Assembly (NCBI GenBank): GCA_963169195.1
Contig: CAUJDN010000040.1
Span: forward strand, 1 to 64,000
Length of the DNA stretch: 64,000 bases
Source: Acidobacteriota bacterium
Lineage (GTDB): Bacteria > Acidobacteriota > Vicinamibacteria > Vicinamibacterales > UBA2999
Direction: 5' to 3'
Each line of letters opens with the position of its first letter. Positions within the stretch are counted from its first letter, which is position 1. The position numbers were made by a program, and so were the translations under genes. Shown here piece after piece: positions 27,517 to 38,347 of this stretch. Below the pieces are notes generated by a model. It was not told where the DNA came from. It ran no database searches and was given only the letters and a program-made list of their open reading frames with translations.

Positions 27517-28815
27517 GTGCCTGGATCATCACACCTGATCGATCGCGTCCTCCTCGAGGTGGAGCGCGCCGCGGATGAGATCGTGGCGTTCACCGCCGAC
27601 ATGGTGCGCATCCCCACCGTCAACCCGCCGGGCGAGCACTACGAGGACTGCGCGCGGTTCATCGGCGACACGCTGGCCCGCCTCGGCTTCGACATCGAGT
27701 ACTTCGCTGCCGAGGGAAGGCCCGAGCACACCGCCCGCCACCCTCGGCTGAACGTCGTCGGCACGCGCACCGGACTGGCGGCGCGGCCCACGGTTCACCT
27801 GAACGGCCACTTCGACGTCGTCCCGGCCGGAGAGGGGTGGACACTCGATCCGTTCGGGGGCGTGGTCAGGGACGGGAAGATCTACGGTCGCGGCTCGTGC
27901 GACATGAAGGCGGGCATCGCGGCCGCGGCCTTCGCGGCCGAGGCCATCCGTCGAGCGGGCGTGCCGGTGCCCGGCACCATCGAGGTGAGCGGCACGGTGG
28001 ACGAGGAGAGCGGCGGATTCGCCGGCGTGGCCTGGCTGGCCGAGCGCGGGCGCCTCTCGTCCACGCGGACCGACTACTGCATCATCCCGGAGCCGCTGAA
28101 CGTGGACCGGGTGTGCGTCGGGCACCGGGGGGTGTACTGGTTCGAGGTGGCGGCCCGCGGGCACATCGCGCACGGCAGCATGCCGTTTCTCGGCGTCAGC
28201 GCCATCGACGGCATGGGCCACCTGCTGCAGGCGATTCGCGAGGAGCTGCTGCCGGCGCTGGCCGCCAGGCGGACCGAGGTGCCGGTCGTGCCAGACGGCG
28301 CGCGGCAGGCCACGCTCAACATCAACGGCATCTTCGGCGGGCAGCCCGTGGACGGCATCCAGACGCCGTGCGTGGCCGACGTCTGCCGCGCCGTCTTCGA
28401 CCGCCGCTTCCTGCTCGAGGAAGGCTTCGAGCAGACGAAGCGCGAGGTGGAGGCCGTGCTGGACCGCGTGCGCGCCCGGATCCCGCGCGTCCAGTACGGG
28501 TTGCGCGACCTGATGGTCGTGCATCCCACGCGCACGCCGGACGACTCACCCGTCATCGCGGCCATCGAGGCGGGCGTAGGCCACGTGCTCGGCCGGAAGG
28601 CCACGCGCGTCGCGAGCCCCGGCACCTACGATCACAAGCACGTGGCGCGCATCGCCGGTGTCCCGCACTGCGTGGCCTACGGCCCCGGGGAGCTCGAGCA
28701 GGCGCACCAGCCGGACGAGTACTGCCGCGTGGACGACCTGGTGGCTTCCACGAAGGTGCTCGCCCTGGCCATCCTCAGGCTGACGGGAGCTGTGTCTCGA
28801 GGTCCTGAGGCCTGA
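27517..28815 (+). CDS. M20-family metallohydrolase (ArgE/DapE type)
   Basis: The 432-residue protein has the M20 zinc-ligand set HLNGHFDVVP (His, Asp), RGSCDMKAG and TVDEESGGFAG (Glu general base). The dimerisation domain begins near HRGVYWFEVAARGHIAHGS, and a late His is in GTYDHKHVARIAGVPHCVAYGPG. It is close to acetylornithine deacetylase/succinyl-diaminopimelate desuccinylase relatives, but the HRG and GHIAHGS segments are typical of the broad ArgE/DapE group. The substrate is probably an N-acyl amino acid or dipeptide. The start is GTG at 27517, because the ATG seven bases earlier is out of frame. It is divergent from the P1-peptidase gene, so the two may process the same peptides. Confidence 0.85.
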   Translation: MPGSSHLIDRVLLEVERAADEIVAFTADMVRIPTVNPPGEHYEDCARFIGDTLARLGFDIEYFAAEGRPEHTARHPRLNVVGTRTGLAARPTVHLNGHFDVVPAGEGWTLDPFGGVVRDGKIYGRGSCDMKAGIAAAAFAAEAIRRAGVPVPGTIEVSGTVDEESGGFAGVAWLAERGRLSSTRTDYCIIPEPLNVDRVCVGHRGVYWFEVAARGHIAHGSMPFLGVSAIDGMGHLLQAIREELLPALAARRTEVPVVPDGARQATLNINGIFGGQPVDGIQTPCVADVCRAVFDRRFLLEEGFEQTKREVEAVLDRVRARIPRVQYGLRDLMVVHPTRTPDDSPVIAAIEAGVGHVLGRKATRVASPGTYDHKHVARIAGVPHCVAYGPGELEQAHQPDEYCRVDDLVASTKVLALAILRLTGAVSRGPEA

Positions 28816-28859
28816 TGCGCCAGGGCTCGGAGCCTGGAGCGCGGCGATGTCATGGCGCG

Positions 28860-29379
28860 TGTACGGGTCGTCGGCGCCGCCGGCCAGGCGCTGGTCGAAG
28901 GCCGTCACCGCACGGTCCACGTAGATCTGGGCGTTCCCGCCGTCGCCCTTCCGCTGGTACGCCGATCCACTCGTCCGCGGCGTCGCCCGTGGTAGCGGAA
29001 GCCGGGATCTTTCTCCAGTGCCTTGCGGACGATCGTCTCCACGTCGGCCGGGACGCTGGATGTGTAGCGCCCGATGGCCTCGGGCTCCCGATTGAGGATG
29101 CGGTCCGCGACGTCGGCCATCGACTCGCCGGCAATCGGCAGGCGCCCGGTGAGCATCTCGCACAGCACGACACCGAGCGCGGCCACCTGCGCCTCGCGCA
29201 CGAGCCGCGCGCACCTCGGGACCCGCGTCGAGCGCCGAGGCGAGACACTTCAGGGCAACACGCCGGCCCAGGCGCGTGTCTTCCGCGAGGTACACCTGCC
29301 CCATGCCGCCGCCGCCGAGGCGGTCGACCACGCGGTACTGGAGGATGGACGCTCCCTGAAGGTCTGCGCCGTCAGGCAC
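28860..29379 (-). pseudogene. Decayed Ser/Thr protein kinase (PknB/TPR type)
   Basis: Read on the minus strand from a GTG at 29379, ADLQGASILQYRVVDRLGGGGMGQVYLAEDTRLGRRVALK gives the glycine loop and VALK lysine of a kinase N-lobe. The frame then runs into REAQVAALGVVLCEMLTGRLPIAG and VPADVETIVRKALEKDPGFRY, which is the C-lobe, but one frame away. Everything between the alpha-C helix and helix F, including HRD and DFG, is deleted. A TPR-like tail (AVTAFDQRLAGGADDPYT) survives in a third context near 28860. No functional product is possible. Together with the remnant at 3987 this shows repeated loss of such kinases by internal deletion. No other gene lies in 28816-29444. Confidence 0.72.
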
Positions 29380-29403
29380 GCCTCGATCGTAGTGCGCGAC
29401 CCC

Positions 29404-29444
29404 CTCGCACCTGCCCCGCAACCGTTCGCACCTGCGGCTCCCGG
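29404..29444. repeat. 10-bp CGCACCTGCC repeat after an SDR stop codon
   Basis: Two good units (TCGCACCTGCCCC and TCGCACCTGCGG) with a degenerate one between them fill the gap from the SDR stop codon to the kinase remnant. The unit is the same as at 4508-4537. Confidence 0.45.
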
Positions 29445-30221
29445 TTAGAACATCCGTGACTGGCAGCCGTCCACCACGACGGTGGTCCCGCTGATCCAGC
29501 TGGCCCGCGGGGACGAGAGGAACGCCACGACATTGCCCACCTCTTCGGGGGTGCCGAATCGGCCGAATGGGAGCTCGCGCGCGATGAAGTCGGCAATGCC
29601 CCTTGGATCCTCCTGCTGGCGCTTCCACCACGATCCGCCCTCGAACAGGATCGAGCCGGGCGCCACGCCCACGACGCGGATACCGTCCGGGGCCAACTGC
29701 TGCGCGAGCGACTTGGTCAGGCTGATCTCGGCCGACTTCACCACGTTGTAGGTCATGCGGCCGCCCGCCTCGCGTCCGTAGATTGACGAGATGATGACGA
29801 TGACGCCCCCGCCCCGCTGCCGCATGTGCGGCAGCGCCAGCTGCGAGCATCGAATGGCGGGAAACAGCGTGTGGTCGAACGCCTCACGCCACTCCGCATC
29901 GGTGGTGCGCTCGAGCGTGCTGCCGCGCCCCACGCCGACGTTGTTGACCAGCACGTCCACGCCGCCGCATTCGACGACGGCCGATTCGACGAGGTGATCC
30001 ACGCCCTCGGTCGTGGACACGTCGCAAGTGACCGCCAGGACCTTCGTGCCGCGGCCGTGCCGCGCGCGAATCTGGTCCGCTGCCTGTGTCAGCTGCGCGA
30101 GCCCTCGCGCGCCAATCACCACGCGACAGCCCTCCGCCGCCAGCGCATGCGCCGCCGCCAGCCCCAACCCCCGGCTGCCACCCGTGACGACCGCCACCTT
30201 CCCGCTCAACCCGAGATCCAT
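29445..30221 (-). CDS. Short-chain dehydrogenase/reductase
   Basis: The 258-residue SDR has VVTGGSRGLGLA, LVNNVGVGRG (NNxG), VIIISS-like IVIISSIYG (Ser) and YNVVK (YxxxK), and it ends VVVDGCQSRMF. The substrate is not evident, and 3-oxoacyl or sugar-alcohol reductases share this pattern. Its ATG at 30221 lies 3 nt past the edge of a 15-bp repeat array. The array supplies the region where a ribosome-binding site should be. The nearest candidate is GGGGGT in the degenerate last unit, and perfect units carry GGAGGT. It may be co-transcribed with the upstream DUF547 and hydrolase genes. Confidence 0.86.
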   Translation of the reverse strand: MDLGLSGKVAVVTGGSRGLGLAAAHALAAEGCRVVIGARGLAQLTQAADQIRARHGRGTKVLAVTCDVSTTEGVDHLVESAVVECGGVDVLVNNVGVGRGSTLERTTDAEWREAFDHTLFPAIRCSQLALPHMRQRGGGVIVIISSIYGREAGGRMTYNVVKSAEISLTKSLAQQLAPDGIRVVGVAPGSILFEGGSWWKRQQEDPRGIADFIARELPFGRFGTPEEVGNVVAFLSSPRASWISGTTVVVDGCQSRMF

Positions 30222-30223
30222 CT

Positions 30224-30332
30224 GTGCTTCGACCCCCGTGCTTCGAACCTGCGTGCTTCGAACCTCCGTGCTTCGAACCTGCGTGCTTCGAACCTGCGTG
30301 CTTCGAACCTGCGTGCTTCGAACCTCCGTGCC
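30224..30332 (-). repeat. 15-bp tandem repeat (GGTTCGAAGCACGSA) between DUF547 and SDR genes
   Basis: Six perfect 15-bp units (30238-30327, plus strand GTGCTTCGAACCTSC) and one degenerate unit at 30224-30237 fill the whole gap. On the transcribed strand each unit has a TTCGAA palindrome, and some have GGAGGT. The array begins at the DUF547 stop (TAAGGCAC). The same unit forms the array at 34988. Confidence 0.9.
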
Positions 30333-31163
30333 TTACCGTCGTGTCAGGTCGTTCAGCCGCCAGTCGAAGTCGTGGAAGGCCACGCGGAAGCGGTTCTCCC
30401 TCAGGAACTCCGCCTCCGACCGGACCACGACGGGCGCGATCAGGCCAAGGACCGCGCGCTCCAGCGGGCTGCGTGCCGTGAACCCGGGCGCCGCCTTGCC
30501 CGCAAACGCCGCGACGAAGACGGGCTCGCGCCACGAGAACAGCGGGCTCACGCTGATCACCGCGTTCTCCCGGTCCACGAACACCAGCTCACGCCGATCC
30601 ACGACCTCGCGCACCATCGAGTCGAGCTGCGCGTCCAGCCGCTCGGCCGTGTAGGCCTCGCTCTTGAGGCGCCCGCTGCCGAGGGCGCCGCGGCCCAGCG
30701 CCAGCAGTGCCCTGGCGTCGCCCATGGGGACGATGATGTCCCTCTCGATCTGGTCGAGTGTCACCATGCGACGGGCCGCGCGGAACTGCCGTCGCTCGAA
30801 GGATCCTGGCACCTGCCGGATGCTGTTGGGCGGATAGGCCGCCGCGCGGCCCCTGATGGGATAGTGATCGATCACCGTCCGCAGCACGAAGGCGTTGTAG
30901 GCATTGAGCCAGAACGCGAGCCGGCGAGCCGGCGACCAGGTGTCGGAGACCTCCACGTCGGCCAGGCTGGCCACGTACCGGTCGAATCGGGGGCGCTCGA
31001 GCTTGAGCGCCTGGTAGTAGACCAGCCCGTCGCGCACGTAGACATCGAGGATGCCATCGAGTGCGCGGTGCAGCGGATCCACTGGAGGCGGCGGCGCGTC
31101 CTGCGCGGCCGTGCCGGCCGCCAGGACGAGCACCGCGAGCGCCGCCGGGATCCACGTCTTCAT
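30333..31163 (-). CDS. DUF547-domain exported protein
   Basis: The 276-residue protein has a signal peptide (MKTWIPAALAVLVLAAGTAAQ) and the DUF547 core: FWLNAYNAFVLRTVIDHYP, PNSIRQVPG, ERDIIVP, LGRGALGSGRLKSEAYTAERLD and ISVSPLFSWRE. The domain resembles a papain-like or transglutaminase-like fold, and its function is unknown. The ATG overlaps the stop of the upstream alpha/beta-hydrolase gene (ATGA), so translation is coupled. The stop TAA is immediately followed by the 15-bp repeat array. Confidence 0.83.
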   Translation of the reverse strand: MKTWIPAALAVLVLAAGTAAQDAPPPPVDPLHRALDGILDVYVRDGLVYYQALKLERPRFDRYVASLADVEVSDTWSPARRLAFWLNAYNAFVLRTVIDHYPIRGRAAAYPPNSIRQVPGSFERRQFRAARRMVTLDQIERDIIVPMGDARALLALGRGALGSGRLKSEAYTAERLDAQLDSMVREVVDRRELVFVDRENAVISVSPLFSWREPVFVAAFAGKAAPGFTARSPLERAVLGLIAPVVVRSEAEFLRENRFRVAFHDFDWRLNDLTRR

Positions 31164-31975
31164 GGGAGCAAGGCCAGGAACGAGACGAGGGCGGCGTTGA
31201 ACGGGCCGGGCTGTTCGAGGTTGGCGAGGTGCCCGGCCCGCGGGATGATCTCCAGGCGTGCCCCTGGGATCGCCGCCGCGATCCGCCGCGACTCCTCGAC
31301 CGGCGTCAGCTCGTCCTCCTCCCCGACAAGGACCAGCACGGGAACCCTCAGCGACGCTGCCGTGGCCATCGAATCGGGCCGGTCCATCATGCGCTGAATG
31401 GCCCCGCGAATGCCTTCGGGCGACTGCTGCTTGATGAGGCGCCGCACCGTGGACTCCACGGTCGTGTCCGTGGCCCGCGTCGTGCGACCCAGGAGCTTCG
31501 GCATCATCTCGCGGGCCACGCCCGATGCCCCTTCCCGATCCACCAGCGCCAGCATGCTCCGCCGGTTCGTGCGCCCCTCGAGCGAGTCGGCGCCGGCGCG
31601 CGTATCGGCCAGCACCACGGCTTCCACCATCTCGGTCGCCTTGCGGATGACGGCAAACGTCGCGTAGCCGCCCATCGAGCACCCGCCGACGACGGCGCGG
31701 GTGATGCCGAGCGCGTCCAGCAGGTCGATGACATCCCGGGCGTAGTCGTCCATCGAGGGCGAGCTGCCCCCGGCCTCGGAGGTACCGCCGAACCCGCTGA
31801 GGTCCGGCGTGATCAACCGCCACCCCTTGGGAATGGCGTGAATCTGCGGCTCCCACATGCCCGCCCCCAGCGGGAACGCGTGGAGCAGAACGATGGTGCG
31901 AAGGTCCGAGGCGCCGGGAACCGAATCGAGGTACGCGATCGTGCGCGGGCCGACATGGCAATACTGCCTGGTCAT
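31160..31975 (-). CDS. Alpha/beta-hydrolase
   Basis: The 271-residue protein has LLHAFPLGAGMW (oxyanion-hole HG-like), VVGGCSMGGYATF (nucleophile Ser), VLVGEEDELTP (acid) and IPRAGHLANLEQP (His), a complete catalytic triad in a standard alpha/beta-hydrolase. It is related to 3-oxoadipate enol-lactonase-like and peroxidase-like esterases. I start at the ATG at 31975. An upstream in-frame start at 32185 would add a hydrophobic stretch (FGGLVSVALVASAAGAA) that could be a signal peptide but crosses a TACAAT -10-like box (31991-31996). It is coupled to DUF547 downstream. Confidence 0.8.
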   Translation of the reverse strand: MTRQYCHVGPRTIAYLDSVPGASDLRTIVLLHAFPLGAGMWEPQIHAIPKGWRLITPDLSGFGGTSEAGGSSPSMDDYARDVIDLLDALGITRAVVGGCSMGGYATFAVIRKATEMVEAVVLADTRAGADSLEGRTNRRSMLALVDREGASGVAREMMPKLLGRTTRATDTTVESTVRRLIKQQSPEGIRGAIQRMMDRPDSMATAASLRVPVLVLVGEEDELTPVEESRRIAAAIPGARLEIIPRAGHLANLEQPGPFNAALVSFLALLP

Positions 31976-32192
31976 GGAGTGAGTGACGCAATTGTATATC
32001 GCCCCTCGCCCCCGCCGTGATGGCGCTGGGACTCCCGCCGAGCCTCGGCCGGATCGACGCGCGGGGCGTGCAGCGCCGGCAGCGCTGGCCACGAGAGCCA
32101 CGCTCACAAGTCCCCCGAAGGCCGCAAGACAGGTGAGCCGGGAGGAGCCGTGGCTGCGCCACGGCGTCCGCGGCGTCGCGCCCACTCGGCGT

Positions 32193-32900
32193 TCAGATCT
32201 CGATCGCCCCGCCGATCGATTTCAGGTGCGCGCGGAACGTGAGGTCGGGATCGGCGTCGCGCTGCTGGAGGTAGTCGGCCAGCCGCAGCTGGTCGCGGAG
32301 CAGCTCACCGGCGAGCAGCCGCGCGGCCTGCGCCTGCTCACGGGCGGCAATGTCGCGCGCGGCGGCCATCACGCGCTCGCACTCGGCCAGCGCCACGAAC
32401 ACGGCGCCGTCCTCGTCCGCAAACACCGCGTCCTCGCGCGTGACCGTCGTCGGTCCGCAGGTCGCGGCCTGGAGGGCGGTGGCATGTCGCCGCCTGAGCT
32501 CGAGCGGGCCGGTGGGCGAGGTGCCGCGCGACCAGACCGGGATGCCCATCGCGCGGATCGCCGCACTGTCACGGTGCGCGCCGTCCACGACCAGGCCCGT
32601 GAGTCCGCTGACGAAGGCCTCCCCCGCCACGAGGTCCCCGATGCAGCCTTCGTCCAGCCGGCCGTTGTTGTCGACGACCAGCACGTCGCCGCGCGCGGCG
32701 AGCGCGATGGCCTCGAGGAACACGTCCGTGCTGCCGGCGTGCACGGCTGGCGCGACCCGCCCGGCCACCCGGGATCCCGGGATGAGCGGCCTCAGCCCCG
32801 GCGGCCCCAGCCGCACGGGCAGTTGCAGCAGCACACAGGCGTCCGCGATGAAGGGCGTGGTCCAGTCGAAGCCGTGAAGTGAGGCAAGGGGAGCGGGCAT
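32193..32900 (-). CDS. RraA-like / 4-hydroxy-4-methyl-2-oxoglutarate aldolase-family protein
   Basis: The 235-residue protein has the RraA-fold core GRVAPAVHAGSTDVFLEAIALAARGDVLVVDNNG, GDLVAGEAFVSGLTGLVVDGAHRDSAAIRAMGIPVWSRG, and CGPTTVTREDAVFADEDGAVFV. The G-x-RD and downstream D/E residues place substrate and Mg2+ as in HMG/CHA aldolases, not in the RNase E inhibitor sense. It likely cleaves a 4-carboxy-4-hydroxy-2-oxo acid or decarboxylates oxaloacetate. A TACACT box at 32907-32912 ends 6 nt before the ATG at 32900, so the mRNA could be leaderless. No partner genes are adjacent. Confidence 0.8.
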   Translation of the reverse strand: MPAPLASLHGFDWTTPFIADACVLLQLPVRLGPPGLRPLIPGSRVAGRVAPAVHAGSTDVFLEAIALAARGDVLVVDNNGRLDEGCIGDLVAGEAFVSGLTGLVVDGAHRDSAAIRAMGIPVWSRGTSPTGPLELRRRHATALQAATCGPTTVTREDAVFADEDGAVFVALAECERVMAAARDIAAREQAQAARLLAGELLRDQLRLADYLQQRDADPDLTFRAHLKSIGGAIEI

Positions 32901-32989
32901 ACTGACAGTGTAGCGTCGGGATGACGATCCCGTCGCGGTGCACTCCCGTCGCCATGCCCTCCCGACGGATCTCACGCCCTGCGCGATTC

Positions 32990-33063
32990 GACTCCCGACT
33001 CCCGGCTCCCGTCGCAGCTCAGCGCCCGACACCCGTCGCAGGCCGGTTCCCGACTCCCGACGC
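32990..33063. repeat. 7-bp GTCGGGA repeat spanning the recQ stop codon
   Basis: On the minus strand GTCGGGA, ACCGG, GACGGGTGTCGGGCGC, then GACGGGAGCCGGGA and GTCGGGA units run through the last codons and TGA of recQ. They encode the tail SGVGNRPATGVGR. The family recurs after the rtcB stop (56061-56115) and, degenerate, after 59725. Confidence 0.6.
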
Positions 33064-34884
33064 GATCACGTCGAGCACCGCCGCCCCGAGATCTTCCGCC
33101 TTGCGCGCGCCCACGCCGTACACGCGCCGGAGCGCCTCCGCCGTCGTCGGCCTGATGCGCGCCAGCTCGCGCAGCGTCGCGTCGTGGAAGATCACGTACG
33201 GCGGCACACCGCGCTCGCGGGCGAGGCGCAGGCGCAGCCCGCGCAGCTCCTCGAAGAGCGCGCGATCCACGCCCTCCCACGACTCGGCCTCCGCCTTCGA
33301 TCGCCTGGGCGCACGGCCCTTCTCGGGCTTTCGCTGCCGCGCCAGCGACAGCGTCCCCGCCGCCCCGGCGTCGCGGAGCAGCGCCGCGCCGTCGGACGTG
33401 AGGTGCAGCACCGGGTACTGATCGCCCGCCTGCTGCAGGAGCCCATGCGCGATGAGCTGATCGACGTAGCCGCGGATCTCGTCCACCGAGGCGTCCTTGA
33501 GCAGCCCGAAGACCGAGAGCGTGTCGTGGCCGCGCGTCCGCACCTGCTCGCTGGCATGGCCGCGCAGGACGCTTCCCACGTGCGCGGCGCCGAACCGCTG
33601 TCCGACCCGCGCCACCGCCGACAGGATCTTCCGCGCCAGCGTCGCCGGATCGGCCACCGCCTCGAGCTCGCCGAGGCAGTAGTCGCACGCGCCGCAGTCG
33701 TCCTTGGCGTACGCCTCGCCGAAGTAGCCCACCAGGCGCTTGTGCCGGCACCCGACGCTGGCGGCGTAGCGCTCCATGTCTCGCAGCAGCGCCTGGCGCG
33801 CGTCGGTCAGCTCGCCGTTCTTGTTGAGGATCTCGCGCCACCGCAGGAAGTCGGCGGACGACACGATGAGCACGCACTCGGCTTCCAGGCCATCACGGCC
33901 AGCGCGCCCGGCCTCCTGCTGGTAGTGCTCGAGCGACTGCGGCGCGCCCGCGTGAATCACGAACCGCACGTCCGACCGGTCGATGCCCATGCCGAACGCC
34001 ACGGTGGCCGCCACGATGTCGATGGACTCGTTGAGGAACGCATCCTGGTTGGCGTGGCGTTCCTGGTCGCTCAGGCCCGCGTGGTAGGGCCGCGCGCGGA
34101 AGCCTTCCTCCTGCAGCCATGCGGCCGTGTCGTCCACCTCGCGACGGGTCGGACAGTACACGATGCCCGCCTCGCCCTGGTGGCGGGAGAGCACCTGGAG
34201 GATCTGCGCCTTGATGGTGGCGCGCGGCAGCACGCGGTACAGCAGGTTCGGCCGGTCGAACGATCCGACCAGCGTCAGCGCGTCCTTCAGGCCCAGCTGC
34301 TCGACGATGTCCTGACGCACGCGCGCGGTGGCGGTGGCCGTGTAGGCGTGGAAGCTCACGTGCGGCAGCGCCGCGCGCAGCGCGCCCAGCTGCCGGTACT
34401 CCGGCCGAAAGTCGTGCCCCCAGTGGCTGATGCAGTGCGCCTCGTCGATCGCGACGAAGCTCAGGGGACATGTGGCCTGCAGCCATGAGAACCACCCGCC
34501 GCCCTCGCCGGCGATGCGCTCGGGCGCGACGTAGAGCAGGCGGTACCGCCCTTCGCGGAGCCCCGCGGTCACGGCCGCGCGCTCGTCCGCGGCCATCGCG
34601 CTATTCAGGCACGCGGCCGCCACACCGTTGGCGACGAGCGTGTCCACCTGGTCCTTCATCAGCGAGATGAGCGGCGAGATGACCAGCGCCAGCCCTTCGC
34701 GCACCAGCGCCGGCGCCTGGAAGCAGAGCGACTTCCCGCCGCCGGTGGGCAGCACCAGCAGCGAATCCCGCCCCTGGACGACGGCCTCCATGGCCTCGCG
34801 CTGGAGCGGGCGAAACGAGGAGTAGCCCCAGTAGCGTTCGAGAATCGCGAGCAGGGAATCGGAGGAGGCAGCCGGCGCGGGCAT
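33019..34884 (-). CDS. recQ: ATP-dependent DNA helicase RecQ
   Basis: The 621-residue RecQ has LPTGGGKS (Walker A, Lys51), AIDEAHCISHWGHDFRPEY (DEAH and aromatic-rich loop), FHAYTATAT, GIVYCPTR, FGMGIDRSDVRFVIH and QEAGRAGRDG (motif VI). Its RQC zinc ligands are in GCRHKRLVGYFGE and DDCGACDYC, and it has an HRDC domain (FEELRGLRLRLARERGVPPYVIFHDATL). Domain order is complete. The ATG at 34884 is used, and the open frame upstream merely reads across a repeat array and an nrdJ shadow. The last dozen residues are encoded by a 7-bp repeat and are unlikely to be functional. It follows nrdJ by 239 nt of repeat and hairpin. Confidence 0.93.
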   Translation of the reverse strand: MPAPAASSDSLLAILERYWGYSSFRPLQREAMEAVVQGRDSLLVLPTGGGKSLCFQAPALVREGLALVISPLISLMKDQVDTLVANGVAAACLNSAMAADERAAVTAGLREGRYRLLYVAPERIAGEGGGWFSWLQATCPLSFVAIDEAHCISHWGHDFRPEYRQLGALRAALPHVSFHAYTATATARVRQDIVEQLGLKDALTLVGSFDRPNLLYRVLPRATIKAQILQVLSRHQGEAGIVYCPTRREVDDTAAWLQEEGFRARPYHAGLSDQERHANQDAFLNESIDIVAATVAFGMGIDRSDVRFVIHAGAPQSLEHYQQEAGRAGRDGLEAECVLIVSSADFLRWREILNKNGELTDARQALLRDMERYAASVGCRHKRLVGYFGEAYAKDDCGACDYCLGELEAVADPATLARKILSAVARVGQRFGAAHVGSVLRGHASEQVRTRGHDTLSVFGLLKDASVDEIRGYVDQLIAHGLLQQAGDQYPVLHLTSDGAALLRDAGAAGTLSLARQRKPEKGRAPRRSKAEAESWEGVDRALFEELRGLRLRLARERGVPPYVIFHDATLRELARIRPTTAEALRRVYGVGARKAEDLGAAVLDVIASGVGNRPATGVGR

Positions 34885-34953
34885 CGGGATGACGTCCCAT
34901 CCTGACACACCCGGCGGTCGCGCGCGTGTGATCGGCTCGGCTGGGAAACCGTT

Positions 34954-34982
34954 GAACGAAGAGCCGGGACCGAAGTCCCGGC
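34954..34982. repeat. Hairpin element TGAACGAAGRGCCGGG family
   Basis: A perfect 8-bp stem (34963-34970 with 34975-34982) closed by CGAA follows GAACGAAGA. The 16-nt left flank matches 9949-9964 with one difference. It stands between the 15-bp array and recQ. Confidence 0.45.
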
Positions 34983-34987
34983 GCTCC

Positions 34988-35121
34988 GTGCTTCGAACCT
35001 TCGTGCTTCGAACCTTCGTGCTTCGAACCTTCGTGCTTCGAACCTTCGTGCTTCGAACCTTCGTGCTTCGAACCTCCGTGCTTCGAACCTCCGTGCGAAC
35101 GTCCGCCCCCTGCTCCTTCGT
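34988..35121 (-). repeat. 15-bp tandem repeat array between nrdJ and recQ
   Basis: Seven perfect units (five with GAAGGTTCGAAGCAC and two with GGAGGTTCGAAGCAC on the minus strand, 34988-35092) plus a degenerate unit. The pattern starts at the nrdJ stop, TAGGCACGAAGG. Unit, orientation and register match the array at 30224. Confidence 0.9.
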
Positions 35122-35123
35122 GC

Positions 35124-37991
<2,868 letters not shown>

Positions 37992-38013
37992 GCTCCCTCC
38001 AGACACGAGACGA

Positions 38014-38033
38014 CACCCCGCCCCTGTGGGGTG
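38014..38033 (-). promoter_or_regulatory. Leader hairpin just upstream of the nrdJ ribosome-binding site
   Basis: CACCCC (38014-38019) pairs with GGGGTG (38028-38033) around an 8-nt loop, about 20 nt before the GGAGGG. It could modulate nrdJ translation. I see no riboswitch core in the leader of about 190 nt. Confidence 0.3.
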
Positions 38034-38185
38034 CCACCTCGGGATCGCTGAACCTCTAGAAAGCTTGTCGCGCGCGTGTGTTGTTCCGTGCAGTCCTGCT
38101 CATGGCTTCTGGCTCGAATCGCGTCTGCAACACCGGCCGCTGGGATGGGCCGAGGCCGCCGACCTCGTTCTCGCGCGCGACGCCC

Positions 38186-38214
38186 AATATGCGCCCCCGA
38201 CACACGGTTGTCAA
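38186..38214 (-). promoter_or_regulatory. Promoter of nrdJ
   Basis: Minus-strand TTGACA (38209-38214, perfect -35), a 17-bp spacer and CATATT (38186-38191). It gives a leader of about 185 nt. The 38034-38347 remainder of this gap of more than 300 bp holds only this promoter, the boxes upstream and AT-richer sequence, with no gene. Confidence 0.65.
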
Positions 38215-38221
38215 GCATCCA

Positions 38222-38269
38222 ACCACAAGATGTTGGGTTTTTGTTTTAGGGCGAACGCAAAATGTAGCA
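38222..38269. promoter_or_regulatory. Pair of NrdR-like boxes upstream of nrdJ
   Basis: CCCAACATCTTGTGGT (38222-38237, minus strand) and TGCTACATTTTGCGTT (38254-38269, minus) share CxACATxTTGxG and are offset by 32 bp, three helical turns. That is the arrangement of NrdR operator pairs. The boxes sit 8 bp upstream of the -35. The nrdR gene itself is not in the window. Confidence 0.6.
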
Positions 38270-38347
38270 GCTTCCCGAAGCAAACGCATGTTTCGCCTTA
38301 TTTTCGCACGACAACCAGGCGACGACAAGGTGACGGCGGAACGGGCC

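Noticed and set aside
28546-29850. A 434-codon minus frame across M20, kinase remnant and SDR.
   Set aside because: Only the short kinase piece is meaningful. The rest is antisense or off-frame to real genes.
30238-30327. GGTTCGAA in the 15-bp units resembles the tRNA T-loop.
   Set aside because: No acceptor, anticodon or D-arm can be formed around it. It is a simple tandem unit.
37992-38200. A cobalamin riboswitch in the long nrdJ leader.
   Set aside because: The B12-box region shows only weak similarity near 38100, and the conserved core segments are missing.
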